Shown in pieces: positions 49,998 through 57,752 of a stretch of DNA of 64,000 nt. Position 1 is the stretch's first letter, and each line of letters begins with the position of its first letter. A program made the position numbers and the translations under genes. The notes beneath the pieces are model-generated. The model saw only the letters and a list, made by a program, of their open reading frames with translations, did not search any database and had not been told where the DNA came from. The DNA is from a bacterium (lineage in GTDB: Bacteria > Pseudomonadota > Gammaproteobacteria > Burkholderiales > Burkholderiaceae_C). The DNA is taken from the NCBI GenBank assembly GCA_030824555.1, contig JAVBXK010000040.1, positions 1 through 64,000 of the forward strand. Direction: 5' to 3'.

Positions 49998-50384
49998 ATG
50001 ACACATTCAACCCTTGCGCAGACCCTGTCTGCACTGGCCCTGGTTTTGACCGCTTCCGTGGCCTGTGCCCAGCAAGACGCTGTGGCCGAGCAGTCCAAAA
50101 AAATCGCCGCAGGTGCCGGGTGCTTCACCTGTCACACCATTTCGCACCAGGACAGCAAAGACGGCAAACTGCCCGTCGGCCCCGCCTGGCAAGACGTGGC
50201 CGCCCAGTACCGCGACAAGCCCGGTGCCGCCGAATTTTTGACGCGCGTGGTGCTGGAAGGCTCCAACCCCTACGCCAGCCACTGGAAGAGCAAGGCCGCC
50301 GGCATTGCCATGCCCCCCAACGCCGTGGCCATCAGCGAGTCTGATGCGCGCAAGGTGGTGTACTGGATTTTGTCTTTGAAGTGA
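49998..50384 (+). CDS. second small monohaem cytochrome c
   Basis: A 128-residue periplasmic cytochrome with leader LSALALVLTASVACAQ. The haem motif is CFTCH (residues about 42-46), the distal Met in GIAMPPNAVAIS. It is more divergent than the preceding c551 and has an insertion with HQDSKDGKLPVGP. It probably works with the quinoprotein too, giving two alternative or sequential electron carriers. It is 24 bases downstream of the first cytochrome. Confidence 0.88.
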   Translation: MTHSTLAQTLSALALVLTASVACAQQDAVAEQSKKIAAGAGCFTCHTISHQDSKDGKLPVGPAWQDVAAQYRDKPGAAEFLTRVVLEGSNPYASHWKSKAAGIAMPPNAVAISESDARKVVYWILSLK

Positions 50385-50393
50385 CATGACCCC

Positions 50394-51035
50394 ATGACCC
50401 CGCGCACAGTCCACCGCCTGTGCACCGCTTGTGTGGTGCTGGCGGTGCGCGTGGCTGCAGGGTTGGCAAAACGGTTGGCGATGGGGGCCACAGGGGTCGC
50501 CATCTGCGCGGCATTGGCCCCAACGGCGGTCGGTGCGTTCGATTTCAACGGCGACAAACGCCTGCTGGCCGTGTTCCGCGACGGCAGCACACAGCCGTTG
50601 GGCACGGTGAGCTTTGCCCCCGCACCGCAGGCCCCCGAGGTGGCGTTCAAGGTCAAGCTCGACACAGCTGTGCTGCAAGACTTTTTCCTGTCGATGCGCG
50701 AGTTCAAGTGCCTGCCCGCCGCGGCCGAGGTCACTTGCGTGGTGCCTTACCCGTACCCACAGCCGGGCAAGGTCACGCCCACGGATTTGAGCTGGCTGGA
50801 GCACAGTCTGCTGTTTCTGTTCAAGCAGCCCGCCGACTTCGGTGCCAAGCTGTGGAACGGCGTGATTTTCAAGTTCACGCTCACCCCAAACGCCTTGGTG
50901 GGCAGCCCGCAGGCCGTGGACCTGAACCTCATCAGCGCCCCGCCCGACGAGCCCGGCCACCCACCTTTCGGGCCAATGGAGCGCACCAGCTACTCACCCG
51001 GCGCCCGCTGGCTCAGTGCTTTGCGCATCGAGTGA
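50394..51035 (+). CDS. secreted protein of unknown function in the quinoprotein locus
   Basis: A 213-residue protein that I do not recognise. It has a long N-region and signal peptide (MGATGVAICAALAPTAVGA, cleaved before FDFNGD). The mature part looks like a single beta-rich domain with segments KRLLAVFRDGSTQPLGTVSF, REFKCLPAAAEVTCVVPYPY (one likely disulfide) and FGPMERTSYSPGARWLS. Nine bases separate it from the cytochrome gene, so it is co-transcribed with the quinoprotein's electron carriers. A structural or assembly role in the periplasm is possible. Confidence 0.6.
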   Translation: MTPRTVHRLCTACVVLAVRVAAGLAKRLAMGATGVAICAALAPTAVGAFDFNGDKRLLAVFRDGSTQPLGTVSFAPAPQAPEVAFKVKLDTAVLQDFFLSMREFKCLPAAAEVTCVVPYPYPQPGKVTPTDLSWLEHSLLFLFKQPADFGAKLWNGVIFKFTLTPNALVGSPQAVDLNLISAPPDEPGHPPFGPMERTSYSPGARWLSALRIE

Positions 51036-51068
51036 CGCGCGGCAACGCGCGGGCCGGTGCAGAAGTGC

Positions 51069-51090
51069 GGCCGGGTGCTGACGCCCGGCC
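51069..51090. terminator. bidirectional hairpin between convergent genes
   Basis: GGCCGGG (51069-51075) pairs with CCCGGCC (51084-51090) around an 8-base loop, in the 61-base gap between the stops at 51035 and 51097. Confidence 0.5.
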
Positions 51091-51096
51091 AGGTGC

Positions 51097-51840
51097 TCAG
51101 CGTTCCCACTCGGCAACCAGCTTGCCGCCTGTCATGAAACCGCGCGGCACGGTTTCTTCGCGCTCGAACTTCACCAGCCCCACGCCTTTGCAGTACCACT
51201 CGCGGCTGACGATGGGCACGTTGGTGAAGCCGTTCACCGGGTCGGTGTACAGGTTCAGCTCGGCTTGGCCCACCACGCGCAGGCAGGGCTTGTGCGTGCC
51301 CAGTGGGGTGGTGACTTCGTCGTCCACCGCCTCGATGCGCCAGGCCATGAGGGCTTTGTGCGTGTGCTTCAGCTCGCGCGGGTGCTCGTTCTTGCGCTTG
51401 AGCAGGTAAGGCACGGTGGGGGTGGTCCACTCGGTGCCCACGGTGTAGGGCGCTTTCAGCACCCAGCGCGGCTCGGGGTCGGGCGTGGGGGCCTCGTCGA
51501 TGTCGGTTTTTTGCGCCACACGGCGAATGCCCTGTGCGTCTTGCCGCAGGTAAAACACCACACCTTCCGAATGCCGACGCTGCCACACGGCTTCGTCGTT
51601 CAGCGTGGTTTGCCCCAGTGCAGCAATGGTCCACTCGGTGACGGCCGGGGTGTCGCCATGCTCTTCGCCAGATTCGGTCACACGGTAGGTTTGCGTGTGT
51701 CCCTTGCCCAGTGGCAGCCAGTCGTCGGCCCCGGATGGCGCGCACCCGGCCAGCACCCCTGCCAGCACCATGCACAGCGGCAGGAGCACGTACCGTTTGG
51801 CCTGGGTGCACTGCGAAAAATAACAATGAAAAATGGCCAT
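51097..51840 (-). CDS. lipoprotein of unknown function
   Basis: A 247-residue lipoprotein. The lipobox LAGVLAGC puts the modified cysteine near residue 33, followed by APSGADDW. The body is a beta-rich domain with GKGHTQTYRVTESGE, VVFYLRQDAQGIRRVAQ, YTVGTEWTTPTVPYLL and a C-terminal YCKGVGLVKFEREE segment, reminiscent of proteins that end in 'G-x-G-x-V-K' strands. No family is recognised. It is the last gene of a minus-strand group with the ExbB/ExbD-like genes, but a 116-base gap with repeats separates it from them. An internal Met at residue 24 could be the true start. Confidence 0.6.
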   Translation of the reverse strand: MAIFHCYFSQCTQAKRYVLLPLCMVLAGVLAGCAPSGADDWLPLGKGHTQTYRVTESGEEHGDTPAVTEWTIAALGQTTLNDEAVWQRRHSEGVVFYLRQDAQGIRRVAQKTDIDEAPTPDPEPRWVLKAPYTVGTEWTTPTVPYLLKRKNEHPRELKHTHKALMAWRIEAVDDEVTTPLGTHKPCLRVVGQAELNLYTDPVNGFTNVPIVSREWYCKGVGLVKFEREETVPRGFMTGGKLVAEWER

Positions 51841-51950
51841 ACCGCTTTTATTGATTGAATAGTTTGCTATGTAATTTTATATCTCAAAAACCATGTGACA
51901 AAAATGCCATTCATCGCTTTTGTCCATTGATTTGTTTGCTATTGAAACAG
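51841..51950. repeat. two direct copies of the dispersed AT-rich repeat
   Basis: TACCGCTTTTATTGATTGAA continuing to TAGTTTGCTAT starts at about 51840. A second copy, ATCGCTTTTGTCCATTGATT continuing to TGTTTGCTAT, starts at about 51915. They fill the gap between the lipoprotein and the small membrane protein genes. Confidence 0.65.
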
Positions 51951-51956
51951 CTGACC

Positions 51957-52481
51957 TCATTTTTCAGGCAACTGCGCACGGGGCACGTCGCTGAGTTTGA
52001 TTTGCAGCCTGTCGTTGCCCGCCGGGCGCAGCCACGCGAAGCCGCCTGCGCCGCGCACCGGCTCGGTGGTGCCCATCTGGCTGTTGCCTTCGCGGGCTTT
52101 TTTGATGCCGTCGCCCAGGATGCGGTGCAGGTCTTTTTCGTAGGGCAGTTTGTGCACGCGGGGCATGTCCAGCGGCTGGTTGTCCTTCATGGGGTTGACC
52201 CAGATGTAAATGGCCCCGGCATGCCCGCGCGCGGGGCTGGGCTCGTCAAACACGGCGGCCAGCAGCAAAAAGCGGCGGGGCAGTTCCACCTCGGTCGGCC
52301 AGCCCGACACCCCTTGCAGCGCCACGTGTGCAAAGCTGTAAAAGCCACTCACCACCAGCACCATGGCCGCCTTCACGGCCCAGTGCCAGCGCGTGGCCAG
52401 GCACAGGCACAGCAGCAAAAAGGCCAACAGCGCGTACACGACGGCCAGTTGGGTGAGTTGAGGTGTCACGGCAGGGATCAT
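51957..52481 (-). CDS. small membrane protein of unknown function
   Basis: A 174-residue protein with two N-terminal spans (LAVVYALLAFLLLCLCLATRW and AVKAAMVLVVSGFYSFAHVAL), then a periplasmic or cytoplasmic domain with GAIYIWVNPMKDNQPLDMPRVHKLPY and GDGIKKAREG segments. I do not recognise the family. It follows the ExbD-like gene by 37 bases and is probably in the same transcript, implying a role with that channel complex. Confidence 0.6.
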   Translation of the reverse strand: MIPAVTPQLTQLAVVYALLAFLLLCLCLATRWHWAVKAAMVLVVSGFYSFAHVALQGVSGWPTEVELPRRFLLLAAVFDEPSPARGHAGAIYIWVNPMKDNQPLDMPRVHKLPYEKDLHRILGDGIKKAREGNSQMGTTEPVRGAGGFAWLRPAGNDRLQIKLSDVPRAQLPEK

Positions 52482-52518
52482 GGGTGGCGGTGGCCTTGTT
52501 TGGAGAGATAAATGGGGA

Positions 52519-53130
52519 TCAAAGGCCCACGCGCTGCACGATGGTCAGCGGGCGGGTGTCGAGGTTGGTGACCTGGCCTGCTTCGTCCAGCGTGAAGCGC
52601 ACCAGCGTGCGTTCGTCGCCCTTGGCCGGTATTTGCTGGGTGCCGTTGAAGACGATTTCGGCCTGCGGGTTCACCTTGACCACGGTCACGGTCACGTCCA
52701 CGGGCATCTGGTCTTTGCTGTCGTAGTAGTGGGCGTTCACCACATACTCGCCGGGCAACACGCCGCGCAGCGTGACGATTTCCTGCCTGATGGGGCTTGA
52801 AAACTCGCGCCCGTTGACCAGCACGGTGGCGTTCTTGGCACCCCGGTCGTCGCGGTCCAGGTGCAGCAGGCCTGCGTCGCGCTGCCTGAACCACAGCACC
52901 TTGCCGCTGGGCTCCTGTACCCAGGTGTCGATGTCGTTGGGGTTGTTGTCGGGCCACGAGATGGTGATCATGAATTCCGCCTTGGCCGGTATGTCGCCCG
53001 ACTTGCGGGCCTTGGGGTTGAACGCCAGCAGCGCCACCACGAAGCAGAACACGAAGGCGATCAACATGTTGAACAACATGTCGTAGAAGGGGTCCACTTC
53101 CGTGTCGCGCACCGGGCGGCCAATGGCCAT
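52519..53130 (-). CDS. ExbD/TolR-like anchor fused to a YfaP-like beta domain
   Basis: A 203-residue protein. The N-terminus has one transmembrane helix (MLFNMLIAFVFCFVVALLAF) preceded by DPFYDMLFN; the Asp and Asn near its start recall the proton-coupling Asp of ExbD/TolR/MotB. The rest is a periplasmic beta domain (ISWPDNNPNDIDTWVQEPSG, LWFRQRDAGLLHLDRDDRG) resembling the DUF2135/YfaP domain pattern D-I-D-x-W-V-x-x-P-x-G. It lies three bases after the ExbB-like gene. The usual TolR C-terminal domain is replaced, so this is not a classical TonB energiser. Function unknown. Confidence 0.65.
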   Translation of the reverse strand: MAIGRPVRDTEVDPFYDMLFNMLIAFVFCFVVALLAFNPKARKSGDIPAKAEFMITISWPDNNPNDIDTWVQEPSGKVLWFRQRDAGLLHLDRDDRGAKNATVLVNGREFSSPIRQEIVTLRGVLPGEYVVNAHYYDSKDQMPVDVTVTVVKVNPQAEIVFNGTQQIPAKGDERTLVRFTLDEAGQVTNLDTRPLTIVQRVGL

Positions 53131-53133
53131 GGG

Positions 53134-53985
53134 TCAGTCCTTCCCGCTGGCGGGTTGCCACATCAGGATGTCGGCCACCAGCGCGTCGGCGTAGCGGTCC
53201 AGCCGCATCAACTGCAGCCCCAGCAGGATGTTGCCGCACAGGCCCGTGACCGTGGTCAGCAGCGCGATGCCCAGCCCGCCGGTCAGGTTTTTGAGCAGCT
53301 GTGCCGACTGGCTGGGGTCGAAGCTGTCGGTTTGCCCCAGCTGGTACGCCAGGATGGAAAACCCGATGACCTTGCCCAGCAACCCCAGCTTGAGCTGAAT
53401 GCCGTTGAGCCACCAGGCCATTTCGTGCGGGCCGTGCACGCGCTCGCCCAGCACCTGCATGCGCACAGTGGCATCGGGCGCGCCGTATTCGTTGCGCATG
53501 GTTTGCGCGCCGTGTCCTCTGTGTGCGTTGTGCCCGGTGGGGTACGGGCGTGCAAATTCGTCGGCCCACGAGATTGCGCGGGTGGCCTGGGCGGTCATGA
53601 CGGGTGTGTGGGCCATGTCCGCTGTGTGGGCGGTGCTGTCGTTGGGTGGTGTGGTCAGCCACAGCCGCTGCTGGCCCAGCACCCAGGCGCGCTTGCCGCT
53701 CCAGAGCGAGCAGCCCACGAACAGCCACACAATGGCCAGCGTGAGACGGGTGGGGTCCACCTCCATCAGGCGGTGCCACACACCGGCCTGCCACAGCAGC
53801 TGTGCGCCGAATGCCAGCAAGCCCATGTAGGCCAGCCACAGCAGGAACAGCCCGTGCGGCTGGTGCTCCAGCGACACTGTCGGTGCGCCTGCCCCCGGCA
53901 GGTGGCGCACCAGGGCGGCACCCAGCATGCGGGCATGAACCGGGCGGGGCGCTGCGGGCGTGGCCGAGCGGGTGGTGGTTGGCAT
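53134..53985 (-). CDS. MotA/TolQ/ExbB-type proton channel protein
   Basis: A 283-residue inner-membrane protein starting MPTTTRSATPA. Predicted spans are GLFLLWLAYMGLLAFGAQLL, LTLAIVWLFVGCSLW, LGLLGKVIGFSILAYQLG and the signature helix GGLGIALLTTVTGLCGNILL, which has the G-x-x-x-A-L-x-T-T-x-x-G-L pattern of ExbB/TolQ/MotA. A poorly conserved cytoplasmic loop (residues 110-170, histidine-rich) separates the spans. With the ExbD-like partner it should form a proton-driven motor or energiser. An alternative start at 54162 adds a low-complexity stretch and is unlikely. Confidence 0.75.
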   Translation of the reverse strand: MPTTTRSATPAAPRPVHARMLGAALVRHLPGAGAPTVSLEHQPHGLFLLWLAYMGLLAFGAQLLWQAGVWHRLMEVDPTRLTLAIVWLFVGCSLWSGKRAWVLGQQRLWLTTPPNDSTAHTADMAHTPVMTAQATRAISWADEFARPYPTGHNAHRGHGAQTMRNEYGAPDATVRMQVLGERVHGPHEMAWWLNGIQLKLGLLGKVIGFSILAYQLGQTDSFDPSQSAQLLKNLTGGLGIALLTTVTGLCGNILLGLQLMRLDRYADALVADILMWQPASGKD

Positions 53986-54237
53986 GGTTTGTGTCTGCGT
54001 GGGTAACAGTGCGGGGCGCAGTGTGTGCTGGAACGCAATATCGGTGCCACGCGTTGGCGTGTGGCGCGTAGCCGTGTGCAGGCGCGTGGTGGCCTGTTCG
54101 GGCTGGCGCAGTTGTTCCAATGTGGAGCAACGTGTGGCAACGCTTGGGCAACTACTGGGCAACTGCCCGTCAACGACTGGTCAAGGACCAGGCCATGCGC
54201 GGTGTGCGGATGCGTGTGGTGACCAACGAAGGACGCA

Positions 54238-55323
54238 ATGAACAGTCAAACCATTTGGCGCTGGCTTGGCCAAGCAGCGCTGTGCTGCCTGCTGGGGCAA
54301 GTTGCGAGTGCAGGTGCAGGTGTGGGTGTGGGTGTGGGTGTGGGTGTGGGTGTGGGTGCGGGCGCGGCGGTTGGGCAGGCAGCGTGTGACGCGGCCGATG
54401 CGGCGGTGCCCTGGCAGCAGGTGGCGGACGGTGTGTGGGTGTGGTCCCCGCCCGCTGTGGCCGACGTGGCGGCGGCCAACGCCGGTTTCGTGATGCCGGT
54501 GTCGGCACTGGTCGATGGCACCCGCGCACTGGTGATCGACCCCGGCCCCAGCTTGCTCCACGGCGTGCGTGTGCGTTCGTCGTTGCGGTGCCAGACGGGG
54601 GCCAACGTGTTTGCGGTGGTGAACACCCATGCCCATGCCGAGAACGTGCTGGGCAACGCGGCCTTTGCCGATGCCGAGGCCATTTACGCCCTGCGCGAAA
54701 CGGCCGGTGCCATGGCCGCGCGGTGCCCGCAGTGCCTGGAAAGCCTGGCCACCCGCGTGGGTGCCGATGCCATGCGTGGCACGCGAATTGTGTTGCCTAC
54801 CCATCGGCTGGTGCCCGGCCAGGACCTGCTGTGGGGCCGCCACCGCCTGCACGTGTTGCCTGCAGAACAGGGGCATACCGACGGCGACCTGATGCTGTGG
54901 CTGCCTGCCGCAGGCTGGTTGTGGGCCGGTGGGCTGGCCTACGAGGGCAGGGTGCCCGAACTGGCCCAGGGCAGTGTGGAAGGCTGGCTGGCCGCGCTGG
55001 ACCGCTTGGTGGCGTTGCGGCCCAAAGGTGTGGTGTCGGCTGCGGTGTCAGTGGCCTGCGCGGCAGGTGACACCCCGGCTGCCTTGCTGGCCACCCGTGG
55101 CTACCTGGTCGCGTTGCGCGACCGCGTGTGGGCGGCCATGGATGCCGGGGCCTCCCCGCACGACACCGCGTTGTTGACGTTGCCCGCCTATGCGCATTGG
55201 GCGGGTTACGCCGAGCGCCACGGTTTCAACGCCCAGCGCGCCTGGCGCGAGCTGGAGCGCGCCTGGATGGACCGTGTACCTGTTGCTGGGCCCAACCCGC
55301 CCGAGGCCCCCAAACGCGACTAG
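54238..55323 (+). CDS. quinoprotein relay system zinc metallo-hydrolase 2
   Basis: A 361-residue exported MBL-fold protein. The leader LGQAALCCLLGQVASAG runs into a Gly-Val repeat (residues about 28-40) encoded by a hexanucleotide tandem repeat. The core begins VPWQQVADGVWVWSP; the metal motif is NTHAHAENVLGN, H-x-H-x-x-N in place of H-x-H-x-D-H, and later ligands are AEQGHTDGDLMLW. As with relay protein 1, the site is degenerate, which suggests a carrier-processing rather than beta-lactamase-like role. It stands alone, divergent from the ExbB-like gene and convergent with the regulator, whose end it overlaps by four bases. Confidence 0.82.
   Translation: MNSQTIWRWLGQAALCCLLGQVASAGAGVGVGVGVGVGVGAGAAVGQAACDAADAAVPWQQVADGVWVWSPPAVADVAAANAGFVMPVSALVDGTRALVIDPGPSLLHGVRVRSSLRCQTGANVFAVVNTHAHAENVLGNAAFADAEAIYALRETAGAMAARCPQCLESLATRVGADAMRGTRIVLPTHRLVPGQDLLWGRHRLHVLPAEQGHTDGDLMLWLPAAGWLWAGGLAYEGRVPELAQGSVEGWLAALDRLVALRPKGVVSAAVSVACAAGDTPAALLATRGYLVALRDRVWAAMDAGASPHDTALLTLPAYAHWAGYAERHGFNAQRAWRELERAWMDRVPVAGPNPPEAPKRD
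54321..54356 (+). repeat. hexanucleotide tandem repeat (TGTGGG)6
   Basis: Six perfect TGTGGG units, flanked by degenerate units (AGGTGC before, TGCGGG after). Translated in frame it gives alternating Gly-Val at the start of the mature relay protein 2. Copy-number change would alter linker length without shifting frame. Confidence 0.85.
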
Positions 55324-57443
55324 CGCAGCAGGTCAGGCGGCAGCAGGTCTTTTTTGCGGTAAATGGTGTTGCGCGACACACCCAGCGCCTTGGCTGCGGC
55401 CGACACGTTGCCGTTGTGCAGACGCAGCATCTGCGTCATGGCCGCAAGTGCCACGTCTTGCAAGCGCTGGCGTGGGTCGGCCGGGGCACTGGCCATGACG
55501 GCGGGCGTGTTGTCGAAGGTGAACTCGCCAGTCACTTCTGCGCCGGTCAGCACGGGTTGCAATGCCGGGCGAGCGTGCGCAGGCAGCGTGGGTGCGGCAG
55601 GCGGCAGGTGGTTCAACTCTTCCAGGAAATCATCGGGCAGGTGGTCGGGCCGGATCTGGCCTTCGTCCCCCACCATGACCACGGCCGTGCGCAGCAGGTT
55701 GTGCAGTTGCCGTATGTTGCCGGGCCACGGGTAGCGCTTGAACATGTCCATGACCACAGGCGACACGTCGATGTGCTGACCGGCGTCGCACAAAGATTTG
55801 AGGATTTTTTCGGTCACCACCTCGAAGTCGATGCGTTCGCGCAAAGGGGGCACCTTGACCACCAGACCGTTGAGGCGGTAGTACAGGTCTTCGCGGAACT
55901 CGCCACGGGCAATCATGGCCTTCAGGTTTTTGTGCGTGGCGCTGATGACCACCACGTCCACCTCGACCTCTTTGCCCGCGCCCAGCGGGCTGACCTTGCG
56001 CTCTTGCAGCACCCGCAGCAGGCGGGCCTGCAGGTGCTTGGGCATGTCGCCAATTTCATCGAGAAACAGGGTGCCGCCATGAGCCTGCATGATGCGCCCA
56101 GACGCCCCTTTTTTGCGGGCCCCGGTGAACGCGCCTTCTTCGTAGCCGAACAGCTCGGACTCGATGAGCGAGTCGGGAATGGACGCGCAGTTCACCGACA
56201 CGAAGGGCTGGCCCGCCCGCGTCGAGTCGCTGTGTATGGCCTTGGCCAGCAGGTCTTTGCCGGTGCCGGTTTCGCCCTGGATCATCACGGGGATGTCCCG
56301 CCCTGACACCTTGCACAGCTTCTGGATGACCATGGACACCTGTGGGTCCCCGGTGTCCAGAAACTGCAAGGCCGAAAAATGGCCCTTGCGGCACGGTGAG
56401 GTGGACGAGGTGTTTGGTGCTGGGTTGGGCTGAGCAGGTGCCGGTCGTGGGCCTGCGTCCGCACCCTGACCACGGTACAGCGTTGCGCCGGTGGCAGCGG
56501 GGTCGCTCCTTGGCGAGTCCCAGGTGGCCTGACCTTTGAAATTGGCCTTGCACCACACCGACACGCCGTTGTGCAGCACCACTTGCAAGGGCCGAACCAG
56601 GTTGCTGCGCGACGCATCGAGCATGGTGGAAATGGACGCCCCGAACAGCGACGAAAACGTGTGCGCCTGCAGCGCGCTGCGGGGCAGCCCCAGCTGAAAC
56701 TGGGCACTGCGGTTGGCCGACAGAAACCGCCCTTCGGCCGAGAACACGGCAATGCCTTCCACCAGCGTGCCCATGAATTCAGGCCGGGCGTGGAAGTGGA
56801 TGCGCACGGCGTTGTGAAACACGTCGCCGAACATGTGGTTCTCGATCATCTGTGCCGACATGCGCACCAGTGCCAGCGTGTGGTGGTGGTAGCTCTGGTG
56901 ATCGCCCGTCACGTCCAGCGCGCCAATGACCTGACCGTAGGGGTCGAAGATGGGGGCGCACGAACACGTCAGAAACTGGTTGGCCGACAGAAAGTGCTGG
57001 CTGCCGTGAACGGTCAGCGCCTCTTGTTCGGCCAGTGCCGTGCCGACGGCGTTGGTGCCTTTTTGTGACTCGGACCAGTCAGCGCCGGGTATCAGTGCCA
57101 CGCGGGCCGCTTTTTCGACGAAATCGGTGTCGCCCAGCGAATGCAGCACCATGCCGCGCGACGACGTCAGCAACACCATGCTGTGGGTGTTCATGATTTG
57201 GTCGTACAGGGTTTCCATCACCGGCTCGGCGTGCTGGAACAGGAAGCGGCTTTCTTCCAGAGCGCTGCTGAGTTCACCCCGCGCAACGGTGCTGAAGTCG
57301 GGGTCCATGTCGCTTTCGAGCCCATAGGACACCGAACGGTCGTGTGCCGCCGCGAACGGTTTGGCCTGGCTGGCCAGCTCGTTGCCCGGCGGGTGTGCGG
57401 CGGTCGCGTGCCCGTGGACACGCTGCCCTGTGATGATGCTCAT
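55320..57443 (-). CDS. AcoR-type sigma-54-dependent transcriptional activator
   Basis: A 707-residue enhancer-binding protein starting MSIITGQRVHG with CTGGAGACAAC upstream. Residues about 60-200 form a GAF-type sensor as in AcoR; 215-320 resembles a PAS-like domain. The AAA+ domain has Walker A GETGTGKD (390-397), the sigma-54-contact loop GAFTGA (437-442), Walker B GGTLFLDEIGDMP and sensor/arginine-finger REDLYYRLNG. The Fis-type HTH is at the C-terminus (HNGNVSAAAKALGVSRNTIY). A long proline-rich linker precedes the AAA+ domain. It diverges from the PedF-like cytochrome gene and is the best candidate to drive all sigma-54-type promoters here. Confidence 0.93.
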   Translation of the reverse strand: MSIITGQRVHGHATAAHPPGNELASQAKPFAAAHDRSVSYGLESDMDPDFSTVARGELSSALEESRFLFQHAEPVMETLYDQIMNTHSMVLLTSSRGMVLHSLGDTDFVEKAARVALIPGADWSESQKGTNAVGTALAEQEALTVHGSQHFLSANQFLTCSCAPIFDPYGQVIGALDVTGDHQSYHHHTLALVRMSAQMIENHMFGDVFHNAVRIHFHARPEFMGTLVEGIAVFSAEGRFLSANRSAQFQLGLPRSALQAHTFSSLFGASISTMLDASRSNLVRPLQVVLHNGVSVWCKANFKGQATWDSPRSDPAATGATLYRGQGADAGPRPAPAQPNPAPNTSSTSPCRKGHFSALQFLDTGDPQVSMVIQKLCKVSGRDIPVMIQGETGTGKDLLAKAIHSDSTRAGQPFVSVNCASIPDSLIESELFGYEEGAFTGARKKGASGRIMQAHGGTLFLDEIGDMPKHLQARLLRVLQERKVSPLGAGKEVEVDVVVISATHKNLKAMIARGEFREDLYYRLNGLVVKVPPLRERIDFEVVTEKILKSLCDAGQHIDVSPVVMDMFKRYPWPGNIRQLHNLLRTAVVMVGDEGQIRPDHLPDDFLEELNHLPPAAPTLPAHARPALQPVLTGAEVTGEFTFDNTPAVMASAPADPRQRLQDVALAAMTQMLRLHNGNVSAAAKALGVSRNTIYRKKDLLPPDLLR

Positions 57444-57567
57444 GTTGTCTCCAGAGTCTGGGAAAGCTTGCTCCCATCCTTCTGTTTCCCATGGCAAGCC
57501 GGTGCCGGCCATGGCTCCCTCTGTCGGGGATAGGTGGTGTTTCGAATTCACGCGATTCTCGTTCTAT

Positions 57568-57647
57568 GTGTTCCATGAATCAACACCTGTGACAGAGTTG
57601 ATCAATCGGTTGTCTGTATCTGTGCCAGGTGTCACCAAGCAAACACC
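57568..57647 (+). promoter_or_regulatory. two candidate activator sites in the regulator/cytochrome spacer
   Basis: GGTGT-N10-ACACC (57628-57647, interior CACCAAGCAA) and GTGTTCCATGAATCAACACC (57568-57587) match the palindrome seen upstream of the quinoprotein and PqqU-like genes. They lie 36-115 bases upstream of the -24 element and could also give feedback on the divergent regulator gene. The full 309-base gap 57444-57752 holds no gene. Confidence 0.6.
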
Positions 57648-57682
57648 ACGCCAAAGCGGTGGGTGTGCGGGGCAGAGGGCAC

Positions 57683-57697
57683 TGGCCTGCTTATTGC
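57683..57697 (+). promoter_or_regulatory. sigma-54 promoter of the PedF-like cytochrome gene
   Basis: TGGCCT-GCTTA-TTGC keeps the invariant GG and GC at the correct spacing, 56 bases upstream of the ATG at 57753. Confidence 0.7.
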
Positions 57698-57752
57698 TGA
57701 TCAGGCTGGGAACCCACCCTTTTTCACCCTGTTCGTCACGGAGTACGGAGAC

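Noticed and set aside
54311-54366. Possible CRISPR-like or minisatellite array
   Set aside because: The units are six bases with no spacers and lie within a coding sequence, so it is a simple tandem repeat.
57444-57551. Longer N-terminus of the AcoR-type regulator
   Set aside because: The ATG at 57443 has GGAGA at the proper distance; the extra 36 residues show no conserved character and would occupy the regulatory spacer.
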